Assembly: GCF_024347635.1 (NCBI RefSeq)
Contig: NZ_AP025510.1
Span: 1,922,001 to 1,986,000, forward strand
Direction: 5' to 3'
DNA: 64,000 nucleotides
From: Vibrio tasmaniensis
GTDB taxonomy: Bacteria > Pseudomonadota > Gammaproteobacteria > Enterobacterales > Vibrionaceae
Shown here: positions 38,130-46,979 of the stretch, in pieces
Layout of the letters: each line of letters opens with the position of its first letter
Numbering within the stretch: the first letter of the stretch is position 1
Position numbers and translations under genes: made by a program
The notes under the pieces: generated by a model
Database searches by the model: none
Seen by the model: the letters and a program-made list of their open reading frames with translations, nothing else
Told to the model about the DNA's origin: nothing

Positions 38130-38768
38130 TCACTCCACAAGCCCAGAATTAACAGCATACTTCGCCAACTCTGCAGTTGAGTGAATATCCAGCTTATGCT
38201 TAATGTTTTGTCTGTGGGTTTCAACCGTTCGGTAACTGATATTTAAATCCTTCGCGATCTCTTTACTGCTCTCCCCTTTTGCCACCAATTTCAACACCGC
38301 TTCTTCACGTCTGCTCAACGGATTCTTGACGGATTGCGTGGGAGCAATCGGCTGAGTAAACAAATTCTGCGTCACTTTTTCACAAAAATAGGTCGAGCCT
38401 TGATTGACCGTCTTGATCGCCTGCACCATTTTTTCAGCGGAAATCTCTTTCAACATATAGCCAACTGCGCCTGATTGCATCACCTTCATGATGTATTCAC
38501 GGTTGTTATGCATGGTCAGCATCAACACCTTCGCTTCTGGGTCTTCTTCCTTAATCAGGTGGGTTGCGTCAATGCCGTTCATGATAGGCATGCTAATGTC
38601 CATCAACACCACATCGGGACGTAAAGACTTAACGATCTCTACCGCTTCTAAACCATTACTGGCGGTGCCTATCACGCAAATATCTGGCTCGAGTTCCAAT
38701 CTCGCCATAAAGCCATCCAGTACCACTTGGTGATCGTCAGCGATCACAACTCGAATAACTTCACTCAT
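38130..38768 (-). CDS. NarL/LuxR-type response regulator
   Basis: A 212-residue regulator. The receiver domain has IADDHQVVLDG, the phospho-acceptor Asp in DVVLMDISMP (near residue 56) and VLMLTMHNN; the C-terminal LuxR helix-turn-helix is SRREEAVLKLVAKGESSKEIAKDL. Its start overlaps the end of the kinase gene by eight bases. Together they are probably the control system of the TRAP transporter genes upstream. Confidence 0.95.
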   Translation of the reverse strand: MSEVIRVVIADDHQVVLDGFMARLELEPDICVIGTASNGLEAVEIVKSLRPDVVLMDISMPIMNGIDATHLIKEEDPEAKVLMLTMHNNREYIMKVMQSGAVGYMLKEISAEKMVQAIKTVNQGSTYFCEKVTQNLFTQPIAPTQSVKNPLSRREEAVLKLVAKGESSKEIAKDLNISYRTVETHRQNIKHKLDIHSTAELAKYAVNSGLVE

Positions 38769-40116
38769 TCATTAATCCCTCTAGTGTCAGTAACACTGTA
38801 ATTTCCGTTCCGAGGCCAATCTCGCTCATCAATTCAAAATCACCACCGATGAACTCCACTCGCTCTCTCATATTGCGCAGACCGATCCCTCGTTTTTCCA
38901 TCGCTTTATAAGTATTGAAACCGACACCGTTGTCTTGGATAAGCAGTTGCAACACATTACCGATTTGCTGCGCGATAACCGTCACTTTGGTCGCTTGTGC
39001 GTGTTTCTCTATGTTGTTCAGTGACTCTTGCACCACTCTATACAAGGTCGTCGCCGCTTCTGACTTCAACTTGCCCGGTTGTGTAGCAAACATGGTTTCT
39101 ACTTCTATGCCCGAGTGCGCCTGAAAATCTAACAGCAATGAAGACAACGCCGCTTCTAAGCCAATATCATCCAGTGAGCTTGGACGAAGTTGATGGGAGA
39201 TGTGTCTCACCTCTTCAATCGCTCGCATCAGCGAATGCTGCGACTTATTCAAATGCGCTTTGAGGTCTTCATTTTGTAACTTATTACCAAGTAGTTCTAA
39301 GTGGCAACGACTTGATACTAATAATTGATTAATACCGTCATGCAGCTCTCGCGCTAAATGCTTCTTCTCGTCTTCTTGGAACATCACCGTTTTATGGGCG
39401 AGCTCTTTTAAGTTGTTATCCGCGATACGGTGTTCATGCATGTTAATGGCTAAGGTCAGAACGATAATAACCGCCACGGTCACACTAAGAATTACGACAA
39501 TGGAGAAGAACGTGGTTTCAATATTCTTGTTGATCGCAGCCTGCATCGAAGCCACTTCTTGATGCACGTCTTCAATATACAAACCCGTGCCAATCATCCA
39601 ATCCCAACGTTCCAACCAAGCGGCATAACTCAGCTTAGACACCACTTCTCCGGTTGACGGTTTTTGCCACAAATACTGGTGAAACCCTCCTCCGGTTTGC
39701 GCCTCTCTTAATAGCGCTTCTATCAGAAAGTCACCGTCTTCATCTTGAAGTTCAAGTAAGTTTTGGCCAACCAACTCTGGTTGGATTGGATGAACCAAAT
39801 TGGTTCCGTGGCGGTCGTACGCAAAGAAGTAGCCATCAGAGCCATACCTAAGTTTAGACAATATGCTTCGGACTTCTGTTTTGGCTTGTGCTTCTTTGAT
39901 GTCGGGGTCGTTGTAGATATGTTCGATCGCATCGAATGCAAGATCGACGGTGTCTTTGAGGGCGTTTTCACGCGACTTGATTAAGCTGTCTCTGAAGATC
40001 TCGACCTCTTTCGCACCCAACGTCTTGGTCTGGTGTAACGAGATCCAACTTATGCTCGCCGTTACCAGCAGCAACGGGAGTAGCGTCAGCAAAATCAGCT
40101 TAGCTTTTAGAGGCAT
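38761..40116 (-). CDS. Sensor histidine kinase (single Cache, HisKA_3)
   Basis: A 451-residue membrane kinase. The first membrane segment is at about residues 5-25, then a periplasmic single Cache domain (YGSDGYFFAYDRHGTNLVHP is a hallmark of the family), then a second segment near 205-225. The phosphorylated His is in HLARELHDGINQLL (near 258), followed by a HATPase domain with DNGVGF and GIGLRNMRERV. Related Cache kinases sense small carboxylic acids. The TRAP transporter next door suggests the same ligand class. Confidence 0.92.
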   Translation of the reverse strand: MPLKAKLILLTLLPLLLVTASISWISLHQTKTLGAKEVEIFRDSLIKSRENALKDTVDLAFDAIEHIYNDPDIKEAQAKTEVRSILSKLRYGSDGYFFAYDRHGTNLVHPIQPELVGQNLLELQDEDGDFLIEALLREAQTGGGFHQYLWQKPSTGEVVSKLSYAAWLERWDWMIGTGLYIEDVHQEVASMQAAINKNIETTFFSIVVILSVTVAVIIVLTLAINMHEHRIADNNLKELAHKTVMFQEDEKKHLARELHDGINQLLVSSRCHLELLGNKLQNEDLKAHLNKSQHSLMRAIEEVRHISHQLRPSSLDDIGLEAALSSLLLDFQAHSGIEVETMFATQPGKLKSEAATTLYRVVQESLNNIEKHAQATKVTVIAQQIGNVLQLLIQDNGVGFNTYKAMEKRGIGLRNMRERVEFIGGDFELMSEIGLGTEITVLLTLEGLMNE

Positions 40117-40131
40117 TCCTTTCCCTCACAA

Positions 40132-40164
40132 AAAACGGCTTACTGAACATCAATAAGCCGTTTT
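40132..40164 (-). terminator. Terminator between TRAP operon and kinase gene
   Basis: A perfect 11-bp stem aaaacggctta / taagccgtttt with an 11-nt loop and flanking A/T tracts. Confidence 0.8.
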
Positions 40165-40220
40165 ACTTTATCAATTTATAGATAGCCGTTGAAACATATC
40201 ATTCACATTCTAGGCTTCAC

Positions 40221-41504
40221 TCACATTCCATAGAAAGATGGGAAAGCGAGAAGTGATCCAAGCACGAGGATTTGAATCAGAATGAACGGCATCACGCCTC
40301 GGTAGATGTCCTTAGTAGTGACGCCTTTTGGTGCAACCCCTTTCAAATAGAACAAACTGAAGCCAAATGGCGGCGTTAAGAATGAGGTTTGTAGGTTCAT
40401 TGCGATAAGAATAGCGAACCAAGTCATGTTGATACCCATCAGTTCAGCTACTGGCGCAATGATCGGTACGATAATGAAACAGATCTCTACGAAGTCGATG
40501 AAGAAACCCAGAATCAAGATAACCAACATGGTGATGATCAGGAAGCCCCACTTCTCTCCAGGCAGTTGCAGCATCCACTCTTCAACAAGGTAATCACCGC
40601 CCGTATAAGTGAATGCCATCGAGAATGCCGTCGCACCAAGCAAGATAGCAAAAACCATCGCGGTCACTTTAACTGTCTCTTTCGACGCAGCAAACACCAT
40701 CGACCAACTAAATTGACCGTATAACAGTGCGAGAACCAATGCACCAGCACCACCTAACGCTGCCGATTCTGTTGGCGTAGCGACACCCGCAAAGATAGAG
40801 CCCAGAACAACAATGATCAGCGCTAATGGTGGAAGAATCGCTTTAAGCGCATTAAACACTTCTTGCTTACGGCTAATGGAGTCATCACGTTCAATCGGTT
40901 GAGCCGATTCAGGGTTGAGCTTTGCGTATATCAAGATATAAACAATGTAAGCACCCACTAGCATCACGCCCGGCCAAATTGCCGCTTGGAACAAGTCCCC
41001 AACAGGTACACCTAATACATCACCCAATAAAATCAAGACGATGGATGGCGGAATGATTTGTCCTAACGTACCAGACGCACAGATGGTGCCGCAGGCTAAG
41101 CCTTTGTCATAGTTGTACTTGAGCATCACGGGCAGAGAGATAAGCCCCATTGCCACTACTGAAGCACCAACTACACCCGTTGATGCGGCAAGTAGTGAGC
41201 CCACCAGCACGGTCGAGATAGCAATACCACCTCGAACACCACCAAACAATCGCCCCATTGACTCAAGTAACTGCTCAGCAAGCTTGGTCTTTTGTAGAAC
41301 AAGGCCCATAAAAACGAACAATGGAACGGCCATCAGCACCGTATTCTCCATGATCGATTGAATTCGATATGGCATGAAGGCGAACATTTCGATGCCCTCA
41401 GCCCAAACACCAAAGATTAACGCGATACCACCAAAGGTGAACGCAACCGGGAAGCCAAGTAAAAGTGCAAACAAGGCTACGAAAAACATTACTATTCCAA
41501 TCAT
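40221..41504 (-). CDS. dctM: TRAP transporter large permease (DctM type)
   Basis: A 427-residue inner-membrane protein with about 12 membrane segments and the DctM-typical runs VPLFVFMGLVLQK, SGTLGQIIPPSIVLILLGD and FIDFVEICFIIVPI. It forms the sodium-driven channel of a tripartite TRAP system. GAGG lies six bases before the ATG. Last gene of dctPQM. Confidence 0.95.
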   Translation of the reverse strand: MIGIVMFFVALFALLLGFPVAFTFGGIALIFGVWAEGIEMFAFMPYRIQSIMENTVLMAVPLFVFMGLVLQKTKLAEQLLESMGRLFGGVRGGIAISTVLVGSLLAASTGVVGASVVAMGLISLPVMLKYNYDKGLACGTICASGTLGQIIPPSIVLILLGDVLGVPVGDLFQAAIWPGVMLVGAYIVYILIYAKLNPESAQPIERDDSISRKQEVFNALKAILPPLALIIVVLGSIFAGVATPTESAALGGAGALVLALLYGQFSWSMVFAASKETVKVTAMVFAILLGATAFSMAFTYTGGDYLVEEWMLQLPGEKWGFLIITMLVILILGFFIDFVEICFIIVPIIAPVAELMGINMTWFAILIAMNLQTSFLTPPFGFSLFYLKGVAPKGVTTKDIYRGVMPFILIQILVLGSLLAFPSFYGM

Positions 41505-41513
41505 GTTCAGCCT

Positions 41514-42059
41514 CTACTTATTCTTTGTATGAGTATTGTTTGCATGGATAAGATGCGGATTAAAAATCTTGTTGAGCGAATGCAGGATCAAACCGACTCC
41601 GCTGAGTGCCATCAAGAAAAATGAAAGTGGAATCATCGCTTTAATGATCCATCGGTAAGGAAGGCCTCCGGGATCGCCCGACGTTTCACCGAGGTTATAA
41701 CTTTCTTTCGCAACATCGATTCCAAACCAAGCAACCAGCAAACAGAAAGGAAGCAGGAAGACAACGGTGCCTATTAGGTCAATAATCGCTTGTGCCTTGA
41801 AGCTGAGTTGTTCGTAGAAAACATCAACTCGTACGTGGCCACCCGCTTTGATGGCATAAGGAACACCTAGCAAGAATACGGCTGAGAAAAGGTGCCATTC
41901 CATCTCTTGGAAGGCGATAGACACATCGTTAAAGGCGTATCGCATCACAACGTCATACACAACGTTAGCAACAAGAAGGATAAACAACATACTGGAAAGC
42001 CATCCCAGTGCATCACCGATACGATTAAATAGGCGTTCAATATAAATTAGACTTCGCAT
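41514..42059 (-). CDS. dctQ: TRAP transporter small permease (DctQ type)
   Basis: A 181-residue protein with four membrane segments and the small-permease motif RYAFNDVSIAFQEMEWHLF, followed by GGHVRVDVFYEQLS. The ATG at 42059 is chosen because GGAG lies six bases upstream; the longer frame to 42131 adds a stretch without family similarity. It lies nine bases before dctM. Confidence 0.92.
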   Translation of the reverse strand: MRSLIYIERLFNRIGDALGWLSSMLFILLVANVVYDVVMRYAFNDVSIAFQEMEWHLFSAVFLLGVPYAIKAGGHVRVDVFYEQLSFKAQAIIDLIGTVVFLLPFCLLVAWFGIDVAKESYNLGETSGDPGGLPYRWIIKAMIPLSFFLMALSGVGLILHSLNKIFNPHLIHANNTHTKNK

Positions 42060-42257
42060 TCCCGACTCCATGGAATTTGAAAAGACATCGCGCCATAGAG
42101 CTAGTTCAGCTAAAACAATTAGCGCTAACAAGATGTACGACGTAGAAAGGGTTCTTAGACGTATTACAGGATTTATCCTGCTTAATTATTATGGTTAGAA
42201 TGAACCCGCCGCTTATCTGCTTTGGGTTCATTTAACTTTTAGATCAACCGCTGTCGA

Positions 42258-43352
42258 CTATTTCGCTTGGCTATTTAAATAAGCTCTGTGTGAAATATCC
42301 GTCCATGAACGAACTTGCTCTAGGTAGCTTGCTTGTGAAGCTTGAATCTCTTTTGCCAATGCATCTTTTTCAGCGTGCTTAGCAAGCAGACGATCGTTCG
42401 CTTCTTTCAGTGCAGACATAACCTCTGGCGGGAAATCTTTCACTTGTACATCTGGGTATTCTGTTTTCATTGAAACCCAGTTTTTGCCACTTTCATGTGT
42501 TGCTTGTGTGTACATGTCGTAAGCCGCTGTACGCATTGCAACACGCAAGATTTCTTGTAGATCTTCAGGAAGCTTGTTCCAAGTGCGTTTGTTCACTAGG
42601 AATTGAAGCTCTGAACCCGGCTCATGCCAACCTGTGTAGTAGTAAGGCGCAATCTTGTGGAAGCCCATTCGTAAATCAAGTGATGGACCAACCCACTCTA
42701 GTGCATCGATCGTGCGACGCTCTAAAGACGTGTAAAGCTCACCTGGGGCAATATTGGTAGGTTTAGCGCCTAGCTCAGCCAGAATCTCACCAGCAAAGCC
42801 TGGGATTCGCATTTTGAGACCTTGTAAGTCTTCAACGCTGTTGATCTCTTTTTGAAACCAACCGCCCATCTGGATATCCGTGTTACCACCTGGGAACGAC
42901 ATTAGGTTGTGTGGAGAGTAAACCTGCTCCATCAACTCCATACCACCACCGTGATAGAACCACGCGTATTGTTCTGCAGGCGTCATACCGAAAGGCATAG
43001 AAGTGAAGTAAAGAGTGTTTGGAACTTTACCTTTCCAGTAATAAGAGCCTGAGTGACCCATGTCGTATTGACCAGACTTAACCATGTCAAAAACACCAAG
43101 CGGTGCTTTGTGTTTGTTCGCTGAATCGATTCTGATTTGCAGTCGACCATTCGACATCTTCTCAGCCATCGCAGCCATGTTCTTCGTCGCGTCACCGAAT
43201 ACAGGGAAGTTTGGTCCCCATGTTTCAGCAAGCTTCAAGCGATAAACCTTATCAGCAGCAGTTGCACCAGTAGCGACCAAAGCTAAACAAGCCGCTGCCG
43301 TTACCGCAACGTTTTTAAAAACTCGTGTGAGGGAGTTAGAAATGAGACTCAT
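42258..43352 (-). CDS. dctP: TRAP transporter solute-binding protein, TakP-like (2-oxo acid type)
   Basis: A 364-residue periplasmic binding protein with a Sec signal peptide that ends at ATGATAA. Segments such as GNTDIQMGGWFQKEI, LQGLKMRIPGFAGE with the carboxylate-binding Arg, and DALEWVGPSLDLRMGFHKIA are of the TakP subgroup that binds 2-oxo acids (for example pyruvate) through a cation. The ATG at 43352 has AAGGA seven bases upstream. It is followed by dctQ and dctM. Substrate is inferred from subgroup only. Confidence 0.88.
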   Translation of the reverse strand: MSLISNSLTRVFKNVAVTAAACLALVATGATAADKVYRLKLAETWGPNFPVFGDATKNMAAMAEKMSNGRLQIRIDSANKHKAPLGVFDMVKSGQYDMGHSGSYYWKGKVPNTLYFTSMPFGMTPAEQYAWFYHGGGMELMEQVYSPHNLMSFPGGNTDIQMGGWFQKEINSVEDLQGLKMRIPGFAGEILAELGAKPTNIAPGELYTSLERRTIDALEWVGPSLDLRMGFHKIAPYYYTGWHEPGSELQFLVNKRTWNKLPEDLQEILRVAMRTAAYDMYTQATHESGKNWVSMKTEYPDVQVKDFPPEVMSALKEANDRLLAKHAEKDALAKEIQASQASYLEQVRSWTDISHRAYLNSQAK

Positions 43353-43820
43353 GTTCACGTCCTTTTGTTGGGTTAACACTCTTTCTTTGAGTATTTTTTA
43401 TGATTCAACATAAGAGTGCACCTTGATGAGGCAACTAGATATCAGGGAGAGCACGCACGACGGACTCACACAAACTGCGTATTAGACCAAAGGATTACGT
43501 AGAACTACGTAGGAGATCATTGAGTAATGTCCGGTTTTAAAGGACTCACCTTATTCACTGTAAGAATGCTTATTGATAAATACCTAAGTATTAATAATTA
43601 AACACCGTTAACAATTGATTGGCATTTCGTGATGAAGCCCTATTTTCACCACACACTCAATATGCATACAGGTGCTTTTAATCCATAAGAATCAAGGTTT
43701 CAGAGAATTAGACGCCCTACTTTAGTGCTTGCTGATTTGAAACATGGGATACACGAAAGACAAACTAATACCGTAAGGTGTCAATCGGTTGGACAAAGCT
43801 TTTGGGGCTGAGTTTGGGTT
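43353..43820. other. Region upstream of the TRAP operon; no gene seen
   Basis: About 470 bases with no supported ORF. It must contain the dctP promoter and the binding sites of the adjacent NarL-type regulator, but I could not assign specific sites. Confidence 0.5.
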
Positions 43821-43862
43821 ATGGGATATGGGATATGGGATATGGGATATGGGATATGGGAT
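43821..43862. repeat. Tandem repeat, 6 x 7 bp (ATGGGAT)
   Basis: Six perfect copies located 25 bp beyond the terminator of the H1-like gene. Confidence 0.95.
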
Positions 43863-43886
43863 TAGCATGATCCACCAGATACAAAA

Positions 43887-43907
43887 AAGCCTCGATAATC
43901 GAGGCTT
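43887..43907 (-). terminator. Terminator of the H1-like gene
   Basis: A perfect 8-bp stem aagcctcg / cgaggctt, loop ataat, with six T residues on the minus strand. Confidence 0.85.
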
Positions 43908-43942
43908 AAAAACTTTAACGAAGCGAATGTAATCCCGAAGGA

Positions 43943-44335
43943 TTAGATAGCTTTGTAGATAACCTTGTTACCTGCAAGTTGCTCTTTCGCTACTAGGTTT
44001 TCTTCAAGAAGTTTTTTCAATGCGCCTGTTGCCCATGAAGCTGCTTTCGCGTCTTCTTGACCAGCTGCTAGGCCGATACCTTTAGGGTTAATGCCTTCAG
44101 CATTGCTAACAACGATGTCTAGAACTTGTTGTTGCTTAGGAGTCAGTGCTACTGCAACTTCTTTCGTTGCTGCTACTGCTTTCTCTACCGCTGGTTTTGC
44201 TGCTACAGTTTTTTCTGCTACAACTTTCTCTGCGACAGGCTTCGCTTTTTTCGGCGTTGCCACTGCTTTAACTACAGCCGCTTTAGTGCGTTTCTGCAGT
44301 TTAGCCTGCACCTTACGCTTATGAGCAAGTCTCAT
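43943..44335 (-). CDS. Histone H1-like basic protein
   Basis: A 130-residue protein. The first 75 residues are rich in Lys, Ala, Val and Pro (KKAKPVAEKVVAEKTVAAKP), similar to eukaryotic H1 tails and bacterial H1-like proteins. The C-terminal 65 residues form a compact domain (LTPKQQQVLDIVVSNAEGIN and ASWATGALKKLLEENLV) that resembles a small winged helix. A nucleoid- or RNA-binding role is likely by composition. GGAG precedes the ATG by nine bases. The repeated GCT/ACT-rich codons of the tail make the region prone to length change. Confidence 0.8.
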   Translation of the reverse strand: MRLAHKRKVQAKLQKRTKAAVVKAVATPKKAKPVAEKVVAEKTVAAKPAVEKAVAATKEVAVALTPKQQQVLDIVVSNAEGINPKGIGLAAGQEDAKAASWATGALKKLLEENLVAKEQLAGNKVIYKAI

Positions 44336-44555
44336 TGAATATTTCTCCAGTTCACTGCTCTTTTCGCAGTGGTGAAAATTTGAAGCGCGATTTATACCAA
44401 AAAACGGGAGCTATTTGTAGAGTGAAGCGTCGAAAGTCGACGAAAAATACCGATATTGTCTACTACCGTCTATTATTTAAACATAGACTTATCAATTTGG
44501 GGTCATATACACTGGTTATCCATCCAGACAAAAATATGAAAACTTGGTGTTGCCT

Positions 44556-45356
44556 ATGGACACTCGTCACCTTACAAATTTCTCTTTGCCTGCATTTACG
44601 CAATCATATCGAATTATCGCCATCATTTTAGGATTCGCTTGCCTAATCATGGCGTTATACATTGATAACTCAAAACTGCTGATCGTGGGTGCATTTTGCA
44701 TTAGCGCGCTTTTGGGCACTGGTTATTATTTGATGCTTCGTAGCAGAGTGATGTTCACGCTCACCCCCACTCACTTTCAACAGCATTTTTATAAAGGTGG
44801 ATGGGTTTTAAAGTGGAGCAATATTGAGAAGATTGGCATGTGTACCTACGAACAAGAGGGGTGGCATCAACCTCTCCCTTGGGTCGGCATTAAAATGAAA
44901 GATTACTCTCCCTACCTTGACTCTATTTGCCCAAAAATAACCTGCGAATTATTGCTGAGCCAGCGAGCACTTTTGTATCTAGGAGCGAAACAAGCGGGTA
45001 AAGAATCAAACTTTGAAGATATGGTGCTCGACTCATCGCATTACCATGCACGTTGTACCGAAAACGGCTGTGTTGAATTGAGCCAATATAAAGAGTCAGA
45101 GAATATCGACGACGATAACGTCAGTGATTACCAGCCACAGACTGACCTTGATTCAACCAATGAATCGAACACTCAAAACGCGTTGATCAAAGATTATTCA
45201 GGATTACAGGCGATGCTTGCGAACAGGATGAAATATCAAAGAGGGTTTCACGGCTACGATATTTTTATATCAACCCATGATCTGAATATCAGTGGAGAGG
45301 AGTTTATCGGATTGGCTCGACGCTATTTAGCAGCAGCTGAGCGTCATTCTGATTAA
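44556..45356 (+). CDS. DUF2982-like membrane protein
   Basis: A 266-residue protein with two membrane segments (about residues 19-40 and 43-62) and a cytoplasmic PH-like domain (MFTLTPTHFQQHFYKGGWVLKWSNIE). The later part is acidic and variable. This layout fits DUF2982 proteins of vibrios and shewanellae, whose function is unknown. The ATG at 44556 is used because upstream codons lack a ribosome binding site. Confidence 0.75.
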   Translation: MDTRHLTNFSLPAFTQSYRIIAIILGFACLIMALYIDNSKLLIVGAFCISALLGTGYYLMLRSRVMFTLTPTHFQQHFYKGGWVLKWSNIEKIGMCTYEQEGWHQPLPWVGIKMKDYSPYLDSICPKITCELLLSQRALLYLGAKQAGKESNFEDMVLDSSHYHARCTENGCVELSQYKESENIDDDNVSDYQPQTDLDSTNESNTQNALIKDYSGLQAMLANRMKYQRGFHGYDIFISTHDLNISGEEFIGLARRYLAAAERHSD

Positions 45357-45410
45357 AATTAAACAGATTAGAAATAAACTCGCACGCTAATCCACGATGA
45401 ACCATAAAAA

Positions 45411-45441
45411 AAGCTTAGCTTTTATAAGAAAAGCTAAGCTT
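45411..45441. terminator. Bidirectional terminator
   Basis: A perfect 12-bp stem aagcttagcttt / aaagctaagctt between the convergent DUF2982 and metallo-hydrolase genes. Confidence 0.85.
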
Positions 45442-45478
45442 CATTTTCAATCGTTCTTATATTAAATCAAAGATTTAA

Positions 45479-46132
45479 TTAATAAATAGGCATCTCGTCG
45501 GCAACGAATGGATTTGATGCGCGCTCACGGCCAAATGTTGACTCAGGACCATGACCCGGTACGAATGTTACATCACTACCTAGCGGCCAAAGCTTAGTCT
45601 TGATTGAAGCAATTAGAGTGTTGAAGTCGCCTTGCGGGAAATCCGTGCGACCAATAGCACCGTTAAATAAAACATCACCCACAAACGCCAAACGAGCTTG
45701 CTCACTGAATAGCACGACGTGACCCGGAGTATGACCCGGCGTGTGAATCACATCGATAACTTGGTTACCAAAAGTCACTTTGTCCCCCTCTTCTAACCAT
45801 GTGTTTGGTTCAAAAGCTTTACACAGTGGGAAACCAAACATCTGGCTTTGATTCTCTAGGCCTTGAAGCCAAAAGTTATCGGCTTTATGTGGGCCAACAA
45901 TGTTCACGTTCAAGATTTCAGCAAGCGGTACTGTTCCGCCCACATGGTCTAGGTGGCCGTGAGTCAATACCAAATTCACCACTTTAACACCTAACTCTTC
46001 GATGATAGCCGCCAGTTGCTGAACATCACCGCCCGGATCGACAACAATGCCTTCCATTGTCTCATCACACCACACAATTGAGCAGTTTTGAGAGAACGAG
46101 GTAACAGGGACAACTTGATACTTAAGAGACAT
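45479..46132 (-). CDS. MBL-fold metallo-hydrolase (YcbL/glyoxalase II-like)
   Basis: A 217-residue metallo-beta-lactamase fold protein. The zinc motif is LVLTHGHLDHVGG (near residue 60), with further ligands in HTPGHTPGHVV, FVGDVLF and FVPGHGPES. It is close to YcbL, a glyoxalase II-like thioesterase that acts on S-lactoylglutathione. The ATG at 46132 is favoured because AAGG lies seven bases upstream. The next genes are YcbK- and YcbB-like, the same order as in enterobacteria. Confidence 0.9.
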   Translation of the reverse strand: MSLKYQVVPVTSFSQNCSIVWCDETMEGIVVDPGGDVQQLAAIIEELGVKVVNLVLTHGHLDHVGGTVPLAEILNVNIVGPHKADNFWLQGLENQSQMFGFPLCKAFEPNTWLEEGDKVTFGNQVIDVIHTPGHTPGHVVLFSEQARLAFVGDVLFNGAIGRTDFPQGDFNTLIASIKTKLWPLGSDVTFVPGHGPESTFGRERASNPFVADEMPIY

Positions 46133-46231
46133 ATACAAACCTTAGAGGGCAAACTGAAATTTGGGCAAACTATGACATTGGATGTCTACTTTGACAAGTA
46201 CCTAGCATTCGCTCGTAAATTCAGCTTAACG

Positions 46232-46780
46232 CTACCAACTGCGTGCTGGACCTGTATCAATATGGATAAAGTTGCTACGTGCATAATAACCGACACCACC
46301 CGCATTCAAGCTTTTAGCAACATCTCTTAATTCTTTTAGGTTAACGCCATCAATACGGAAATCGATCGCTTTACCTAACATGTGGTAGCTCTTCTTGGCT
46401 ACGCCACTCGACTTTGAGCGCAATGCTTCATTGGTCGCTGGAGAACGGTAACCAGAGATGATTTGAACTTCTTTTTGAATACCCAGTACATTTTGAATCT
46501 GAGTGATCTGATCAAACAGGTTCTTATCCATTGGATGAATCTCATTACGACGGAAATCACGGCACAGTTTGCTTAAACGAGCCATTTCATCACCAACATA
46601 GTTAGTGCCATCGAAATAACAGGTCTCTAATCGTTCACCAGTGTGAAGATTGTTCATGCTAATCGTTCTTGGTTGATCAGGGTATGAAGCAAAAGCGATA
46701 GAAGGAGTAATTGAGGCGACAACAGCGGTACCACCAGCGTAAGTCAGAAACTGACGGCGTGAAAATAAACTTTGAGACAT
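46232..46780 (-). CDS. DUF882 (YcbK-like) peptidase M15-type protein, Tat-exported
   Basis: A 182-residue protein with a twin-arginine signal (FSRRQFLTYAGGTAVV), so it is exported folded. The mature domain has SGYRSPATNEALR, KKSYHMLGKAIDFRI and FIHIDTGPARSW, the His/Asp zinc ligands of M15-type peptidoglycan peptidases. The ATG at 46780 is chosen because it places the signal at the N-terminus. Neighbouring L,D-transpeptidase supports a cell-wall role. Confidence 0.9.
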   Translation of the reverse strand: MSQSLFSRRQFLTYAGGTAVVASITPSIAFASYPDQPRTISMNNLHTGERLETCYFDGTNYVGDEMARLSKLCRDFRRNEIHPMDKNLFDQITQIQNVLGIQKEVQIISGYRSPATNEALRSKSSGVAKKSYHMLGKAIDFRIDGVNLKELRDVAKSLNAGGVGYYARSNFIHIDTGPARSW

Positions 46781-46979
46781 ACAGCAAAAAAACCAATTAG
46801 ATCGAACAAAAAATGCACGATACATAATGGGAATTGCTGCGTCAACGTACAAAAACCGCCCAAAAGGTTAGTATTTGTAACCTTTGCACGGTTAGTTATT
46901 GATCCACATTATAATTTTATCAATAGAAGCTTAGTTGTCATTTTTTGGTCAAGATCACTCTTATTGGCTTCACTGATAA

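Noticed and set aside
44091..44338. Plus-strand ORFs opposite the H1-like gene
   Set aside because: Low-complexity shadows of the Lys/Ala-rich coding strand.
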